The notes beneath the pieces are model-generated. The model searched no databases. It had not been told where the DNA came from and was given only the letters and a program-made list of their open reading frames with translations. DNA of 64,000 bases from Kineococcus mangrovi (GTDB lineage: Bacteria > Actinomycetota > Actinomycetes > Actinomycetales > Kineococcaceae). This document shows, in pieces, positions 7,499 through 15,911 of the stretch. Within the stretch, counting starts at the first letter, position 1. Every line of letters starts with the position of its first letter. The stretch covers positions 1 through 64,000 of the forward strand of contig NZ_JBGGTQ010000012.1 in assembly GCF_041320705.1 (NCBI RefSeq), read 5' to 3'. Made by a program: the position numbers and the translations under genes.

Positions 7499-9052
7499 GT
7501 GCGTACCTGGTCCAACCGAGGGCGGGACGCGCTGAGCGGCACTGGCCGCCTCGGCGCGGACCTCGGCGTCCTCGCGGGCGTCCTCCTCGCGCTGGCCCTG
7601 GTTCAGTCCCTCCTGGGGCGCGGGTCGACGCCGGCGCTGCTGCTGCTCGGGTCCGGTGAGGCGGCCGCCGCGTTCCTCGCCGCCGGTCTGCTGACCCGGG
7701 CGGTCCGGCGGCGGGCGCCGTCGCCGTGGCAGCGGCGCAGCTGGGCCCTGCTGGCCCTGGCGTGCTGGTCCTGGGGGACCGGCCAGCTCGTCTACGTCGT
7801 GGAGGACGTCCTGGGGCTCGCCGGGGGCGCGACGACCTGGGCCGACGGCCCGTTCCTCCTCTTCTCCTTCTCGCTCGTGGCCAGCGGTCTCAGCTGGTTG
7901 CGCGGTCAGACCCGCGCCCACCTCGGCGTCGGGGCGCTGCTCGACGGGGTGCTGCTGGGGACCTCGCTGCTGATGGTCGTCTGGGTCGGCTGGCTGGCCG
8001 AGGCGGTCCACGCCTCGCCCCTCCGGCTGACCGACCTCGTCGTGCCGTTGACCTACCCCCTCCTGGACCTGGTCTTCCTGACGATGGTGCTCGTCCAGGT
8101 CACGCTGTCCGGCCCCACCCGCACCGGGGTGTTCTGCCTCGCCGCCGTGAGCGCCCTCGCCTTCGCCGACGCCGCCTACCTGTGCGGCGTCCTGGCCCCG
8201 GGGGGTTTCCGGACGGGCGGTCCACCCGACTTCGCCTGGATCGCCGCCTTCGGGGTCGTGGCCGTCAACGCCCGGCACCACCCGGCCGCCCCGGTGCAGT
8301 CCTCACCGGCGACCGAGGGGTCGACGGGCTGGGTGGTGTCGTACCTGGTGATGTTCCCCGCCTGCCTGTGCGGGGTGGTCAGGCTGTGGACGGTGACCGA
8401 CCACGTCGTCCTGGTCCTCCTCGTGACCATGGCCGCGACCGTCATGACCCGGCAGTTCCTGGCCCTCGACGACCACCGCCGTCTGCTGTCCACGGCCGAG
8501 CGGCAACGTCGTCAGCTCGACGTCCTCGCCCACGTCGACCCCCTCACCGGTCTGGAGAACCGGCGCCGGTTCTCCGACCGGACGGCGGAGGCGGTCCGCG
8601 ACGCCCTCGGCACCGGTGACGCCGTCGTCGTCGCCTTCGTCGACCTCGACCGGTTCAAAGCCGTCAACGACACCCTCGGGCACGCGGCCGGCGACGACCT
8701 GCTCCGGGGGGTCGCGGCCCGGTTGCGCTCGAGCGTGCGCGAGGAGGACTGCGCCGCCCGGTGGGGCGGGGACGAGTTCGCCGTCCTGGTCACCGACCCG
8801 CAGGCGCGCGCGGACGACGTCGTCGAACGCCTGCGCGCCGCGCTGACGGAACCGTTCCGCATCCAGGGGACCGTCGTCCAGGCCTCCGCCAGCATCGGCG
8901 CGGTCCGGGAGGACGTGCGGGCCCTGGCCGCGGGCAGGGCGGACGACGGGGACCTCGTGCCCGGGGTCGTCGAGGCGCTGCTGGCCGCGGCCGACGCCCG
9001 CATGTACGTCGTGAAGCGGGCCCACCGCGATCCCGTGGCGCTCGAGCGGTGA
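7499..9052 (+). CDS. Membrane diguanylate cyclase (GGDEF)
   Basis: A 517-residue c-di-GMP synthase. Residues 20-320 form an N-terminal membrane sensor of about eight to ten hydrophobic helices. Residues 345-510 form a GGDEF domain with the catalytic RWGGDEF motif and the substrate-binding region FVDLDRFKAVNDTLGHAAGD. An inhibitory-site RxxD (REED) sits five residues before GGDEF, so product inhibition is expected. The GTG start lacks a strong ribosome-binding site, so the exact N-terminus is uncertain. The sensor ligand cannot be told from sequence. Confidence 0.9.
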   Translation: MRTWSNRGRDALSGTGRLGADLGVLAGVLLALALVQSLLGRGSTPALLLLGSGEAAAAFLAAGLLTRAVRRRAPSPWQRRSWALLALACWSWGTGQLVYVVEDVLGLAGGATTWADGPFLLFSFSLVASGLSWLRGQTRAHLGVGALLDGVLLGTSLLMVVWVGWLAEAVHASPLRLTDLVVPLTYPLLDLVFLTMVLVQVTLSGPTRTGVFCLAAVSALAFADAAYLCGVLAPGGFRTGGPPDFAWIAAFGVVAVNARHHPAAPVQSSPATEGSTGWVVSYLVMFPACLCGVVRLWTVTDHVVLVLLVTMAATVMTRQFLALDDHRRLLSTAERQRRQLDVLAHVDPLTGLENRRRFSDRTAEAVRDALGTGDAVVVAFVDLDRFKAVNDTLGHAAGDDLLRGVAARLRSSVREEDCAARWGGDEFAVLVTDPQARADDVVERLRAALTEPFRIQGTVVQASASIGAVREDVRALAAGRADDGDLVPGVVEALLAAADARMYVVKRAHRDPVALER

Positions 9053-9072
9053 CCCGGGGGTAGGTTCGGGCG

Positions 9073-9876
9073 GTGCCGGCCGAGCGCCTCCTCGTGCCCG
9101 TCGACCCCGCCGGGGCGGACGGGCCCGTCCAGGTGGCCGCCGACGTGACCGGCACCGGCCCCACCCTGCTGCTCCTGCAGGGGCAGAGCCTGGGCCCGGA
9201 GACCGCCGCCGGCCTGGCCGAGGACCTGTCCGGCGCGTTCCGCGTCGTCGTCGTCCACACCCGGGGGACCGGTGCGAGCACGGGCGGTCCCGGACCGGGC
9301 GGCTGGAGCACCGCGACGTTCGCCGCCGACGCCGTCGCCGTCCTCGACGCCCTCGGCGTGGACCAGGCCCACGTCCACGGCTTCTCGATGGGCGGCCGCG
9401 TCGCCCAGGTGCTCGCGGTCCGTCACCCCGGGCGCACCGGCCGTCTCGTCCTCGGGGCGACCGGTCCCGGCGGGGTGCGGGAGGTCCCGTGCGACGACGC
9501 CGTCACCCGCACGCTGCGGCACGCCGCCTCCACCGCCGGGCGGCAGGAGCTGGCCGACCTGTTCTTCACCCCGGGATTCTCGACGGCCCACCCCGAGGTC
9601 GCGGCGCGGTTCGCCCCGACCGGGACCCCCCGCGCGCAGCGCGCCCACCACGGGGCGAGCAGGGGCCACGACGGGTGGGGACTGCTGCCGCGCATCCGGG
9701 CCCGCACCCTCGTCGTGCACGGCGACGGCGACCGGCTCACCCCGCCGGCGAACGCGCGGCTGCTCGCCGACCGGGTCCCCGACGCGCGGCTGGTCCTGCT
9801 CGACGGCGCCCGCCACGGCTACCCCGAGGAGTTCCGCGCGCAGGTCGCCGAGACCCTCGGGGGTTTCCTCACCTGA
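9073..9876 (+). CDS. Alpha/beta hydrolase
   Basis: A 267-residue alpha/beta-hydrolase-fold protein. The nucleophile elbow GFSMGG (Ser), the acid in HGDGDRLTPP (Asp) and the His of GARHGY near the C-terminus form the expected triad. The RGTG motif before the cap suggests an oxyanion region. No signal peptide is present, so it is cytoplasmic. The substrate is unknown. The GTG start is 20 bases after the diguanylate cyclase stop, so the two may be cotranscribed. Confidence 0.85.
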   Translation: MPAERLLVPVDPAGADGPVQVAADVTGTGPTLLLLQGQSLGPETAAGLAEDLSGAFRVVVVHTRGTGASTGGPGPGGWSTATFAADAVAVLDALGVDQAHVHGFSMGGRVAQVLAVRHPGRTGRLVLGATGPGGVREVPCDDAVTRTLRHAASTAGRQELADLFFTPGFSTAHPEVAARFAPTGTPRAQRAHHGASRGHDGWGLLPRIRARTLVVHGDGDRLTPPANARLLADRVPDARLVLLDGARHGYPEEFRAQVAETLGGFLT

Positions 9877-9909
9877 CGCCGCGGGCGACGCCTCCCGGCG
9901 GGCGTCAGG
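9872..9909. terminator. Bidirectional terminator hairpin containing both stop codons
   Basis: CCTGACGCC (9872-9880) and GGCGTCAGG (9901-9909) are perfect inverted arms. A further GCGGG/CCCGG pairing lies inside. The arms contain the stop codons of the convergent hydrolase and lipid-kinase genes, so one hairpin appears to end both transcripts. Confidence 0.65.
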
Positions 9910-10858
9910 ACTCCGCGGGGACCTGGATCGTGACGGCGCCGGGGAGGACGCGCACGTGGAGGCCCGTCGCCTCGCCGAGGGTGTCGCCGTCGAGTTCCAC
10001 CTGCCGGGCTGCCGGCAGGGCCAGGCTCATGGCGGCTGCTGTGACGTAGTTGAGGGCGGTGATCTCCCGCCGGCCGATGACGTGCCTCAGCGGGGTGCGC
10101 CGGACGATCCCGTTCTCGATGAACACCTTGCCGAGCACCTGCAACCAGTGCCCGAGGCCCTCGGGGCTCATCAGGAGCACGTCGAACCGGCCGTCGTCCA
10201 GGGCCGCGTCGGGGAGCAGGAGGATGTTGCCGGTCAGCGTTCCGCAATTGCCGACGATGACGGTGTGGGTGCGCAGCCGTTGCAGCGGCCCGTCGTCCAG
10301 TCGGTACTGCAGGCGGAAGGTGTTGGTCTGGCGCAGGGCTGCCACGATCGCCTTGACGTACGCCAGCCAGCCGACCTTGGCCTTGAGGTCCTCGTCGGTG
10401 GCGGCCAGCATCGTCGCGTCGATGCCCAGGCCGGCCATGACGAGGAAGGCGTGCTGGTCGACGCTGCCGTCGGGGCGGCGGATCTCGACGTGGCCGAGGT
10501 CGATGGGGCGGCCCCGCCCGGTGAACGCGGTGCGCACGGAGTGCTCGACGTCGTCGAGGGTGAGGTCCATGTTGCGGGCCAGCAGGTTGCCCGTGCCCGA
10601 GGGCAGCAGGGCCAGCGGGAGGCCGTGTTCGGCGAGGGCTTCGGCGACCAGTCGCACGGTACCGTCCCCGCCGGCGGCGATGACCAGGTCGACACCGGCG
10701 GCGACCGCTTCCAGGGTGGGGCCGCGGCCGGGGTCCTCCTTCGACGTCTCGAACCACAGCGTCGGGTCCCAGCCGGCGCGGGCCTGCTCGCGGTCGACGA
10801 CCGCGCGGACGGCGTCGAGGTCGATCTTGACGGGGTTGTAGACGACAGCGGCGCGCAT
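9905..10858 (-). CDS. Diacylglycerol kinase-family lipid kinase
   Basis: A 317-residue DAGK-catalytic-domain protein, which phosphorylates a lipid alcohol such as diacylglycerol or a related long-chain substrate. The N-terminus AAVVYNPVKID, the nucleotide-binding IAAGGDGTVRLVAEAL and the downstream LPLALLPSGTGNLLARN are the hallmark motifs. The C-terminal beta sandwich ends in VELDGDTLGEATGLHVRVLPG, also typical. The ATG at 10858 has a TTGGAG ribosome-binding site and begins exactly at the conserved domain; longer frames upstream are not protein-like. Confidence 0.9.
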   Translation of the reverse strand: MRAAVVYNPVKIDLDAVRAVVDREQARAGWDPTLWFETSKEDPGRGPTLEAVAAGVDLVIAAGGDGTVRLVAEALAEHGLPLALLPSGTGNLLARNMDLTLDDVEHSVRTAFTGRGRPIDLGHVEIRRPDGSVDQHAFLVMAGLGIDATMLAATDEDLKAKVGWLAYVKAIVAALRQTNTFRLQYRLDDGPLQRLRTHTVIVGNCGTLTGNILLLPDAALDDGRFDVLLMSPEGLGHWLQVLGKVFIENGIVRRTPLRHVIGRREITALNYVTAAAMSLALPAARQVELDGDTLGEATGLHVRVLPGAVTIQVPAES

Positions 10859-10973
10859 GGGGCGGCTCCAAGGACGGTGCGTGCGGGGAACGGTCCGGTG
10901 CGCAGGTGGGCCGGGGGTGCCTCCCGCAGGGGTCGCGGCGCCGAGATCGACACGTCCTGCGGGAGGCTCGACC

Positions 10974-11645
10974 TCAGGCGCGGAACTCCGCGGGCCGTTC
11001 GGCCGGGGCGTCCGCGAGGGCCCGGGTGATTCCCTCGACGCCGGCCTCGGCACCGTAGACGGGGGTGCCCGGCTGCTGGCGCCACGACTGCGCCAGGGAA
11101 CCGGCGTCCACGACGTCGAAACCCATCTCGCGCACCAGGCCCGCCACCACGTCCTTCGCCGCGGGGTCGTCGCCGGCGATCGGCAGGGCGCGTCGTTCCA
11201 GGTCGCCCTCCGGCCGGCCCGCGGTGATGAGGTGGTCGGCCGTGATGCCGTTGAAGGCCTTGACCCAGTGCAGCCGTCCGCGCGGGTCGAGGTGCCGCGC
11301 GGTCCACACCGTCTCCGGGGTCCCGTCCTCGATCTCGTCGAGGCGACCGTCGCGCTGCTGCGGGTAGTAGTTGCCGGTGTCGACGACGACCGCGCCGTCG
11401 GGCAGGGGGTCCAGCAGGGTCGCGGGGAGGTCGGGAACCCTGCCCTGCGGGATCGTCACGACGGCCAGGTCCACCCCGCGCGGGGCGTCCTGCGCGGTGA
11501 CCGCGCTCGCGCCCGTCTCCTGCGCGAGATCGGCCAGCGTCTCGGGCCCGCGGGAGTTCGCGACCTTCACGGTGTGGCCGAGGCGCGTGAACGCGCGGGT
11601 GAGGTTTCCGCCGATGTTGCCGGCGCCGATGATGCCGATGTCCAT
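10974..11645 (-). CDS. F420- or NADP-dependent oxidoreductase (FNO-like)
   Basis: A 223-residue Rossmann protein of the NADP:F420 oxidoreductase-like (F420_oxidored) group. The GIIGAGNIGGNLTRAF dinucleotide-binding motif is at the very N-terminus, followed by VKVANSRGPE, where the Arg suggests a 2'-phosphate (NADP) preference. VVDTGNYYP and VKAFNGI match the family core. Whether it uses F420 is uncertain, as this fold also includes F420-independent reductases. It is separated from the upstream dehydrogenase by a strong hairpin, so it likely has its own transcript. Confidence 0.82.
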   Translation of the reverse strand: MDIGIIGAGNIGGNLTRAFTRLGHTVKVANSRGPETLADLAQETGASAVTAQDAPRGVDLAVVTIPQGRVPDLPATLLDPLPDGAVVVDTGNYYPQQRDGRLDEIEDGTPETVWTARHLDPRGRLHWVKAFNGITADHLITAGRPEGDLERRALPIAGDDPAAKDVVAGLVREMGFDVVDAGSLAQSWRQQPGTPVYGAEAGVEGITRALADAPAERPAEFRA

Positions 11646-11717
11646 GGCCGCGACGCTACGTCCGCGGGCCGGCGTGCGCCCTCCGGGGCGACCCGGCACC
11701 CGTGCGGGGAAGCGAGT

Positions 11718-11760
11718 CGTCGACGCACCCGGCTCGCCGGGGGAGCCGGGTGCGTCGACG
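11718..11760 (-). terminator. Perfect 18-bp terminator stem
   Basis: Positions 11718-11735 and 11743-11760 are perfect inverted repeats (CGTCGACGCACCC... and ...GGGTGCGTCGACG) around a seven-base loop. It lies between the stop of the zinc dehydrogenase at 11796 and the start of the reductase at 11645, so it should terminate the dehydrogenase transcript. Confidence 0.75.
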
Positions 11761-11795
11761 GGCCCGGACCCACCGGGGGCCGGGGAGGTGTCAGG

Positions 11796-12839
11796 TCAGA
11801 GGGTCGCGGTGTCGATGACGAACCGGTACCGCACGTCGGAGGCCAGCACGCGCTCGTACGCCTCGTTCACCTGGTCGGCGGCGATGACCTCGACCTCGGA
11901 CCCGATGCCGTGCTCGGCGCAGAAGTCGAGCATCTCCTGGGTCTCGGCGATGCCGCCGATGTTCGAACCGGCGAAGCTCTTGTTGCCCATGACGACGGAG
12001 AACATCTGCAGGGACAGCGGCTTCTCGGGCAGACCCACGTTCACCATCGCGCCGTGCACGTCGAGCAGCGAGAGGTAGGCGTCGAAGTCGAGCATCGCGC
12101 TGACCGTGTTGATGATGATGTCGAACTGCCCGCGCAGCGCCGTGAAGGTGTCCGGGTCGGACGTGGCGTAGTAGTGGTCGGCGCCCAGGCGCAGGCCGTC
12201 CTCCTGCTTCTTCAGCGACTGCGACAGCACGGTCACCTCCGCGCCCATGGCGTGCGCGAGCTTGACGGCCATGTGGCCCAGGCCGCCGAGACCGACGACC
12301 GCGACCTTCTTGCCGGGGCCGGCGCCCCACTGCTTCAGCGGGGAGTAGGTGGTGATGCCGGCGCACAGCAGCGGGGCGGCGACGTCGAGGTCGATGCCCT
12401 CGGGGATGCTGCAGACGAAACCCTCGGTGACGACGATGGCCTGGGAGTACCCGCCGTGGGTGGGCTGCCCGTCCTTGCCGACGCTGTTGTAGGTGCCGGT
12501 CATGCCCTTGAGGCAGAAGTGCTCGTCACCGGCGAGGCAGTTCTTGCACTCGCCGCAGGAGTCGACCATGCAGCCGACGCCCACGCGGTCGCCGACGGAG
12601 AACTTCGTGACCTCCGAGCCGACCGCGGTGACGGTCCCGGCGATCTCGTGGCCGACGACGACGGGGTACGTCGCCGGGCCCCACTCGCTGCGGGCGGTGT
12701 GGATGTCGGAGTGGCAGATGCCGGCGAACTTGATGTCGATCGCGACGTCCTTCGGTCCGACGTCGCGGCGCTCGACCTCGAACGGCGTCAGCGGTTCGGT
12801 GGCGGACGTGGCGGCGTAGGCCTTGACGGTGGTGGGCAC
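11796..12839 (-). CDS. Zinc-dependent NAD(P) alcohol/aldehyde dehydrogenase (Ahr/YahK-like)
   Basis: A 347-residue medium-chain dehydrogenase that interconverts alcohols and aldehydes. The catalytic zinc ligands are in GICHSDIH and VGHEIAG. The structural zinc loop has four cysteines ([15 protein letters not shown]), and the nucleotide-binding motif is [11 protein letters not shown]. The sequence resembles the broad-substrate CAD-like aldehyde reductases. The GTG at 12839 has GGGAGAAG as ribosome-binding site. It is monocistronic, with a strong terminator downstream. Confidence 0.92.
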   Translation of the reverse strand: MPTTVKAYAATSATEPLTPFEVERRDVGPKDVAIDIKFAGICHSDIHTARSEWGPATYPVVVGHEIAGTVTAVGSEVTKFSVGDRVGVGCMVDSCGECKNCLAGDEHFCLKGMTGTYNSVGKDGQPTHGGYSQAIVVTEGFVCSIPEGIDLDVAAPLLCAGITTYSPLKQWGAGPGKKVAVVGLGGLGHMAVKLAHAMGAEVTVLSQSLKKQEDGLRLGADHYYATSDPDTFTALRGQFDIIINTVSAMLDFDAYLSLLDVHGAMVNVGLPEKPLSLQMFSVVMGNKSFAGSNIGGIAETQEMLDFCAEHGIGSEVEVIAADQVNEAYERVLASDVRYRFVIDTATL

Positions 12840-12982
12840 GACTTCTCCCTGGATCGGACGGGTGGGGACACGCGCTCCGTTGCGGCTCCTCCACGTTAAC
12901 GCGGGGCGACCGCCCCCGCCGTCCGGGGTCGTTGCACTCTCTACCAGAAGCGGGGACGGCGTGGAGACCGCACGATGCTCGT

Positions 12983-13363
12983 GTGTGCGAAGCGACCCCG
13001 GACGCCGTCCTGGACCTGCCCGCGGACCTCGGCGCGGCACGCCTGGCCCGCGCGTTCGTCCGCGAGCGGGCGTGCCCGGACCACTGCGGCGACGTCCTGG
13101 ACCGCGCGCTCCTGGCCGTCTCGGAGCTGACCGTGAACGCCGTCGAGCACGGCGCTCCGCCGGTGCGCGCGCACCTGGACTGCCGCGACGGCGTCCTGCA
13201 CCTGGAGGTCAGCGACGGCGGTTCCTCGCTGCCGCGGCACACCTCGCCGGGCACGTCGGCCGAGTCCGGCCGCGGGGTGGGGCTGGTGGCGGCGGTCTGC
13301 GCCGACTGGGGGGTGCGCCGGGAGGGTCCCGGCAAGACGGTCTGGTGCGACCTGGCCGGGTGA
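12983..13363 (+). CDS. RsbW-like ATP-binding anti-sigma-type kinase domain
   Basis: A 126-residue HATPase_c_2 protein. [10 protein letters not shown] is the N box, DGGSSLP the G1 region and [10 protein letters not shown] the G2 region. Such stand-alone domains in actinobacteria act as anti-sigma factors or as serine kinases of STAS antagonists in partner-switching circuits. It is convergent with the LOV-GAF-SpoIIE phosphatase, 19 bases apart, which suggests a shared pathway. The GTG start is uncertain (GGAG is 14 bases upstream). No STAS protein or sigma factor is visible nearby. Confidence 0.82.
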   Translation: MCEATPDAVLDLPADLGAARLARAFVRERACPDHCGDVLDRALLAVSELTVNAVEHGAPPVRAHLDCRDGVLHLEVSDGGSSLPRHTSPGTSAESGRGVGLVAAVCADWGVRREGPGKTVWCDLAG

Positions 13364-13382
13364 GGGGTCCCGGCGGGCCGGG

Positions 13383-15497
13383 TCAGCCCACCCGCACCGC
13401 GACGATCGCGACGTCGTCGTCGCTGCCGTCGGGCAGCATCCGTTCCAGCAGGGCGTCGCAGACGGCGTCGACCTCGAGGTCGGCGAGGTCGCGGACGACG
13501 GAGCGCAGCTCGGCCAGGCGATCCTCCATGGGCTGGTCGCGGCGTTCCACCAGGCCGTCGGTGTAGAGCAGCAGGAGGGTGCCGGGTGCGAGGGTGCCCT
13601 CCTGCTGGTCGCGCTGCTGACCCGAGCCCAGGCCCAGCACGATGCCCTCGCCCTCGAGCAGCCGGACCTCGCCGTCGGGCGCGGCGACCACGGGCGGCAG
13701 GTGACCCGCGGTGCACCAGCGGACGCGACGCGCCCCCGGACCGGCCTCGAGCTGCATCACGACACCCGTCGCGAGCGTCGTCACGCCCAGGCCCTCGAGC
13801 AGTTCGTCGAGGCGGCGGACGACCTCGCCGGGTTGGGCGGAGCGGTCGTAGGCCAGGGCCCGCACGAGGGTGCGCAGCTGACCCATGGCGGCGGCGGCGA
13901 GGACGTCGTGGCCCATGACGTCGCCGATCACGACGACGGTGGACCCGTCCGGCTGGGTGAACGCGTCGTACCAGTCCCCGCCGACCTGCGCGGCCTCCGC
14001 CGCCGGGTGGTAGCGCGTGGCGATCGACAGCCCGGGGGAGGGGGTCGGCGGTGTCAGCAGACTGCGCTGCAGCGTCTCCGAGGACGTGCGCTGCTGCGCG
14101 TAGAGACGGGCGTTCTCCAGGGCGACCCCGGCGCGGGCGCCGAGGTCGGTGGCGGTCGCCAGGTCGTCGGTGGTGAACGGGGGGCGGTCCGGGCCCGACA
14201 GCAGCGTCAGGGAGCCCGTCACGGCCCCCCGGGCGCGCAGCGGCACGACGACGGCGCTGCCGAGGCCGAGGCGGCGCAGCACGTCGGCGGTCTCGCGCGT
14301 GGTGGTCACGGCGTCGGCGTGGTCGTCGTCGATCGAGACGAGGGTCGGGCCGAGGTCGCCGTGCAGGACGCGCATCGAGATGGAGTTGTCGCCCAGGTCG
14401 GCGTGCAGCTCCTGGAACCGCGCGGCCACCTCGGTCAGGTCGGGGTCGGCGTGCGAGGCGCGGATGTGGCGGGTGCGCCCGGAGGTGTCCAGCAGCGTCG
14501 CGAACGCCCACTCGGCGAACTCGGGCACCACGAGGGAGGGCAGGAGGTCCTGGGCCGCGTCGGGGTCCAGCACCTCGGACAGCTGGTCGGTGACCTGGGA
14601 CAGGAACTCCAGCCGGCGGCGGGCGTCGCGCGCGGCGGCGAGCGCCTCGTCGCGCTCGCGCTCGGCCTGCACCCGCAGCGTCACGTCCGACTGGACGCCG
14701 ACGAAGTGGGTGACCCGGCCCGCGGAGTCGCGGACGGGGGAGATGACGACCTCGTTCCAGAAGGCGGTGCCGTCCTTGCGGTAGTTCAGGAGCAGCTCGG
14801 TGACCGTGTCGCCGGTCTCCAGCGCCGTGCGGATGCGCCGGACCGCCTCCCGGTCGGTCTCCGGACCCTGCAGGAAGCGGCAGTTGCGCCCCAGCACGTC
14901 GCGGCCGTACCCGGTGACCTTCTCGAAGGCGGGGTTGACCCACACGAGCGGGTTGTCGGGCTGGGTGGGGTCGGAGATCGTGAACGACAGGTCGCTGGCC
15001 AGGACCGCGCGGGAGTGCAGCCGTTCGGCGGACTGCTGGGCGTCGCGCACCATGCCGGCCTCGCGCAGCGGCAGCAGGGCCACGAGGGCCAGGCTCGTGA
15101 GGGTGTCGACGGGGGCGTCGGTGAGCGGCAGCCCGATGACCCACAGCGCCTCGCGCTCGTCGGACATGTCCGAGGACCTCGCCGCGGTGACCCGTTCGCC
15201 GTGCACCGGTTCGCCGTGGACGATGCGCGACAGGGGGGAGGCGTCGTTGGTCGGGTCGTCGATGTCGTCGCCGTCCGAGCTCTGCAGACCGGCGCGGCGC
15301 GACCACTCGTCGACCGGGCAGGGGAGCCGGACCCCGGGGGCGAGCTGCTCGGCCAGGGGGTTGGCGAACAGGACGGTGCCGTCCTCGACCCGCACGAGGA
15401 GTACCGCCCCGGGTTGGCCGTGCAGGACCCGGGGCAGGTCGCTGCTCAGTGCGCCACCGGCCACGGCCGCGCTCGTCCCGTCCATCTCCTCGACCAT
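13383..15497 (-). CDS. LOV-GAF-SpoIIE blue-light-responsive serine phosphatase
   Basis: A 704-residue multidomain sensor. Residues 1-130 form a PAS-like domain. Residues about 165-275 form a full LOV domain with the flavin-adduct motif GRNCRFLQG (Cys206), NYRKDG and FVGVQSDVT. Residues about 300-460 are GAF-like, and about 480-700 form a SpoIIE/PP2C phosphatase with metal-binding QVGGDWYD, IGDVMGHD, YTDGLVE and SDDDVAIV. Blue light would form a Cys-FMN adduct and change phosphatase output, probably on a STAS anti-anti-sigma factor. It is convergent with the RsbW-like gene. The ATG at 15497 is chosen; a second at 15485 is possible. Confidence 0.9.
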   Translation of the reverse strand: MVEEMDGTSAAVAGGALSSDLPRVLHGQPGAVLLVRVEDGTVLFANPLAEQLAPGVRLPCPVDEWSRRAGLQSSDGDDIDDPTNDASPLSRIVHGEPVHGERVTAARSSDMSDEREALWVIGLPLTDAPVDTLTSLALVALLPLREAGMVRDAQQSAERLHSRAVLASDLSFTISDPTQPDNPLVWVNPAFEKVTGYGRDVLGRNCRFLQGPETDREAVRRIRTALETGDTVTELLLNYRKDGTAFWNEVVISPVRDSAGRVTHFVGVQSDVTLRVQAERERDEALAAARDARRRLEFLSQVTDQLSEVLDPDAAQDLLPSLVVPEFAEWAFATLLDTSGRTRHIRASHADPDLTEVAARFQELHADLGDNSISMRVLHGDLGPTLVSIDDDHADAVTTTRETADVLRRLGLGSAVVVPLRARGAVTGSLTLLSGPDRPPFTTDDLATATDLGARAGVALENARLYAQQRTSSETLQRSLLTPPTPSPGLSIATRYHPAAEAAQVGGDWYDAFTQPDGSTVVVIGDVMGHDVLAAAAMGQLRTLVRALAYDRSAQPGEVVRRLDELLEGLGVTTLATGVVMQLEAGPGARRVRWCTAGHLPPVVAAPDGEVRLLEGEGIVLGLGSGQQRDQQEGTLAPGTLLLLYTDGLVERRDQPMEDRLAELRSVVRDLADLEVDAVCDALLERMLPDGSDDDVAIVAVRVG

Positions 15498-15638
15498 AGC
15501 CGCGCGCGGGACCCCCCGCGAGTGCCGTCGGGCACGGGCGCTCCACCGACCCCGACACCGTCCGCGTGACGTCACAGGTACGCCCGGTGACCGTTCCGGG
15601 AGGGAGTCCGACGGGTGTCGTCCGCGTGAACGGAGGCG

Positions 15639-15911
15639 GTGCACACTGTTCGCGTGATCGCCTCGCACGACGAGTGGCTCGAGGGTCTCGACGACACCCT
15701 CCGTGCCGAAGCCCTGCACTGCCTGCTGGCCGGCACCTACTCGCGGCGGCTCCTGGAGTCCCTGCGCCGCGACGGCCCGGCGATCTCGCGCCGGGAGCGC
15801 GGCCTGGACGACCCGGAGAAGGCGCAGCCGGGTGACCCGCTCGGCGCGAACCTGCAGACGTTCCTGCGCGAACGGCTCGTCACGCAGACCCCCGAGGCCG
15901 TCAGGCTCTGA
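15639..15911 (+). CDS. Hypothetical 90-residue protein
   Basis: A small soluble protein with no domain I recognise. It is rich in Arg, Glu and Leu, mostly predicted helical, and contains SRRLLESLRRDGPAISRRERG. CGGAGG precedes a GTG at 15639 but very closely; a GTG at 15654 is an alternative. Its last codons overlap the end of the convergent GGDEF gene by 11 bases. Codon usage matches its neighbours, so it is probably a real gene. Confidence 0.55.
   Translation: MHTVRVIASHDEWLEGLDDTLRAEALHCLLAGTYSRRLLESLRRDGPAISRRERGLDDPEKAQPGDPLGANLQTFLRERLVTQTPEAVRL

Noticed and set aside
6843-9052. tRNA-Ser as an integration site for a mobile island
   Set aside because: No integrase, excision gene or repeat of the tRNA 3' end was seen downstream, and the following genes look chromosomal.
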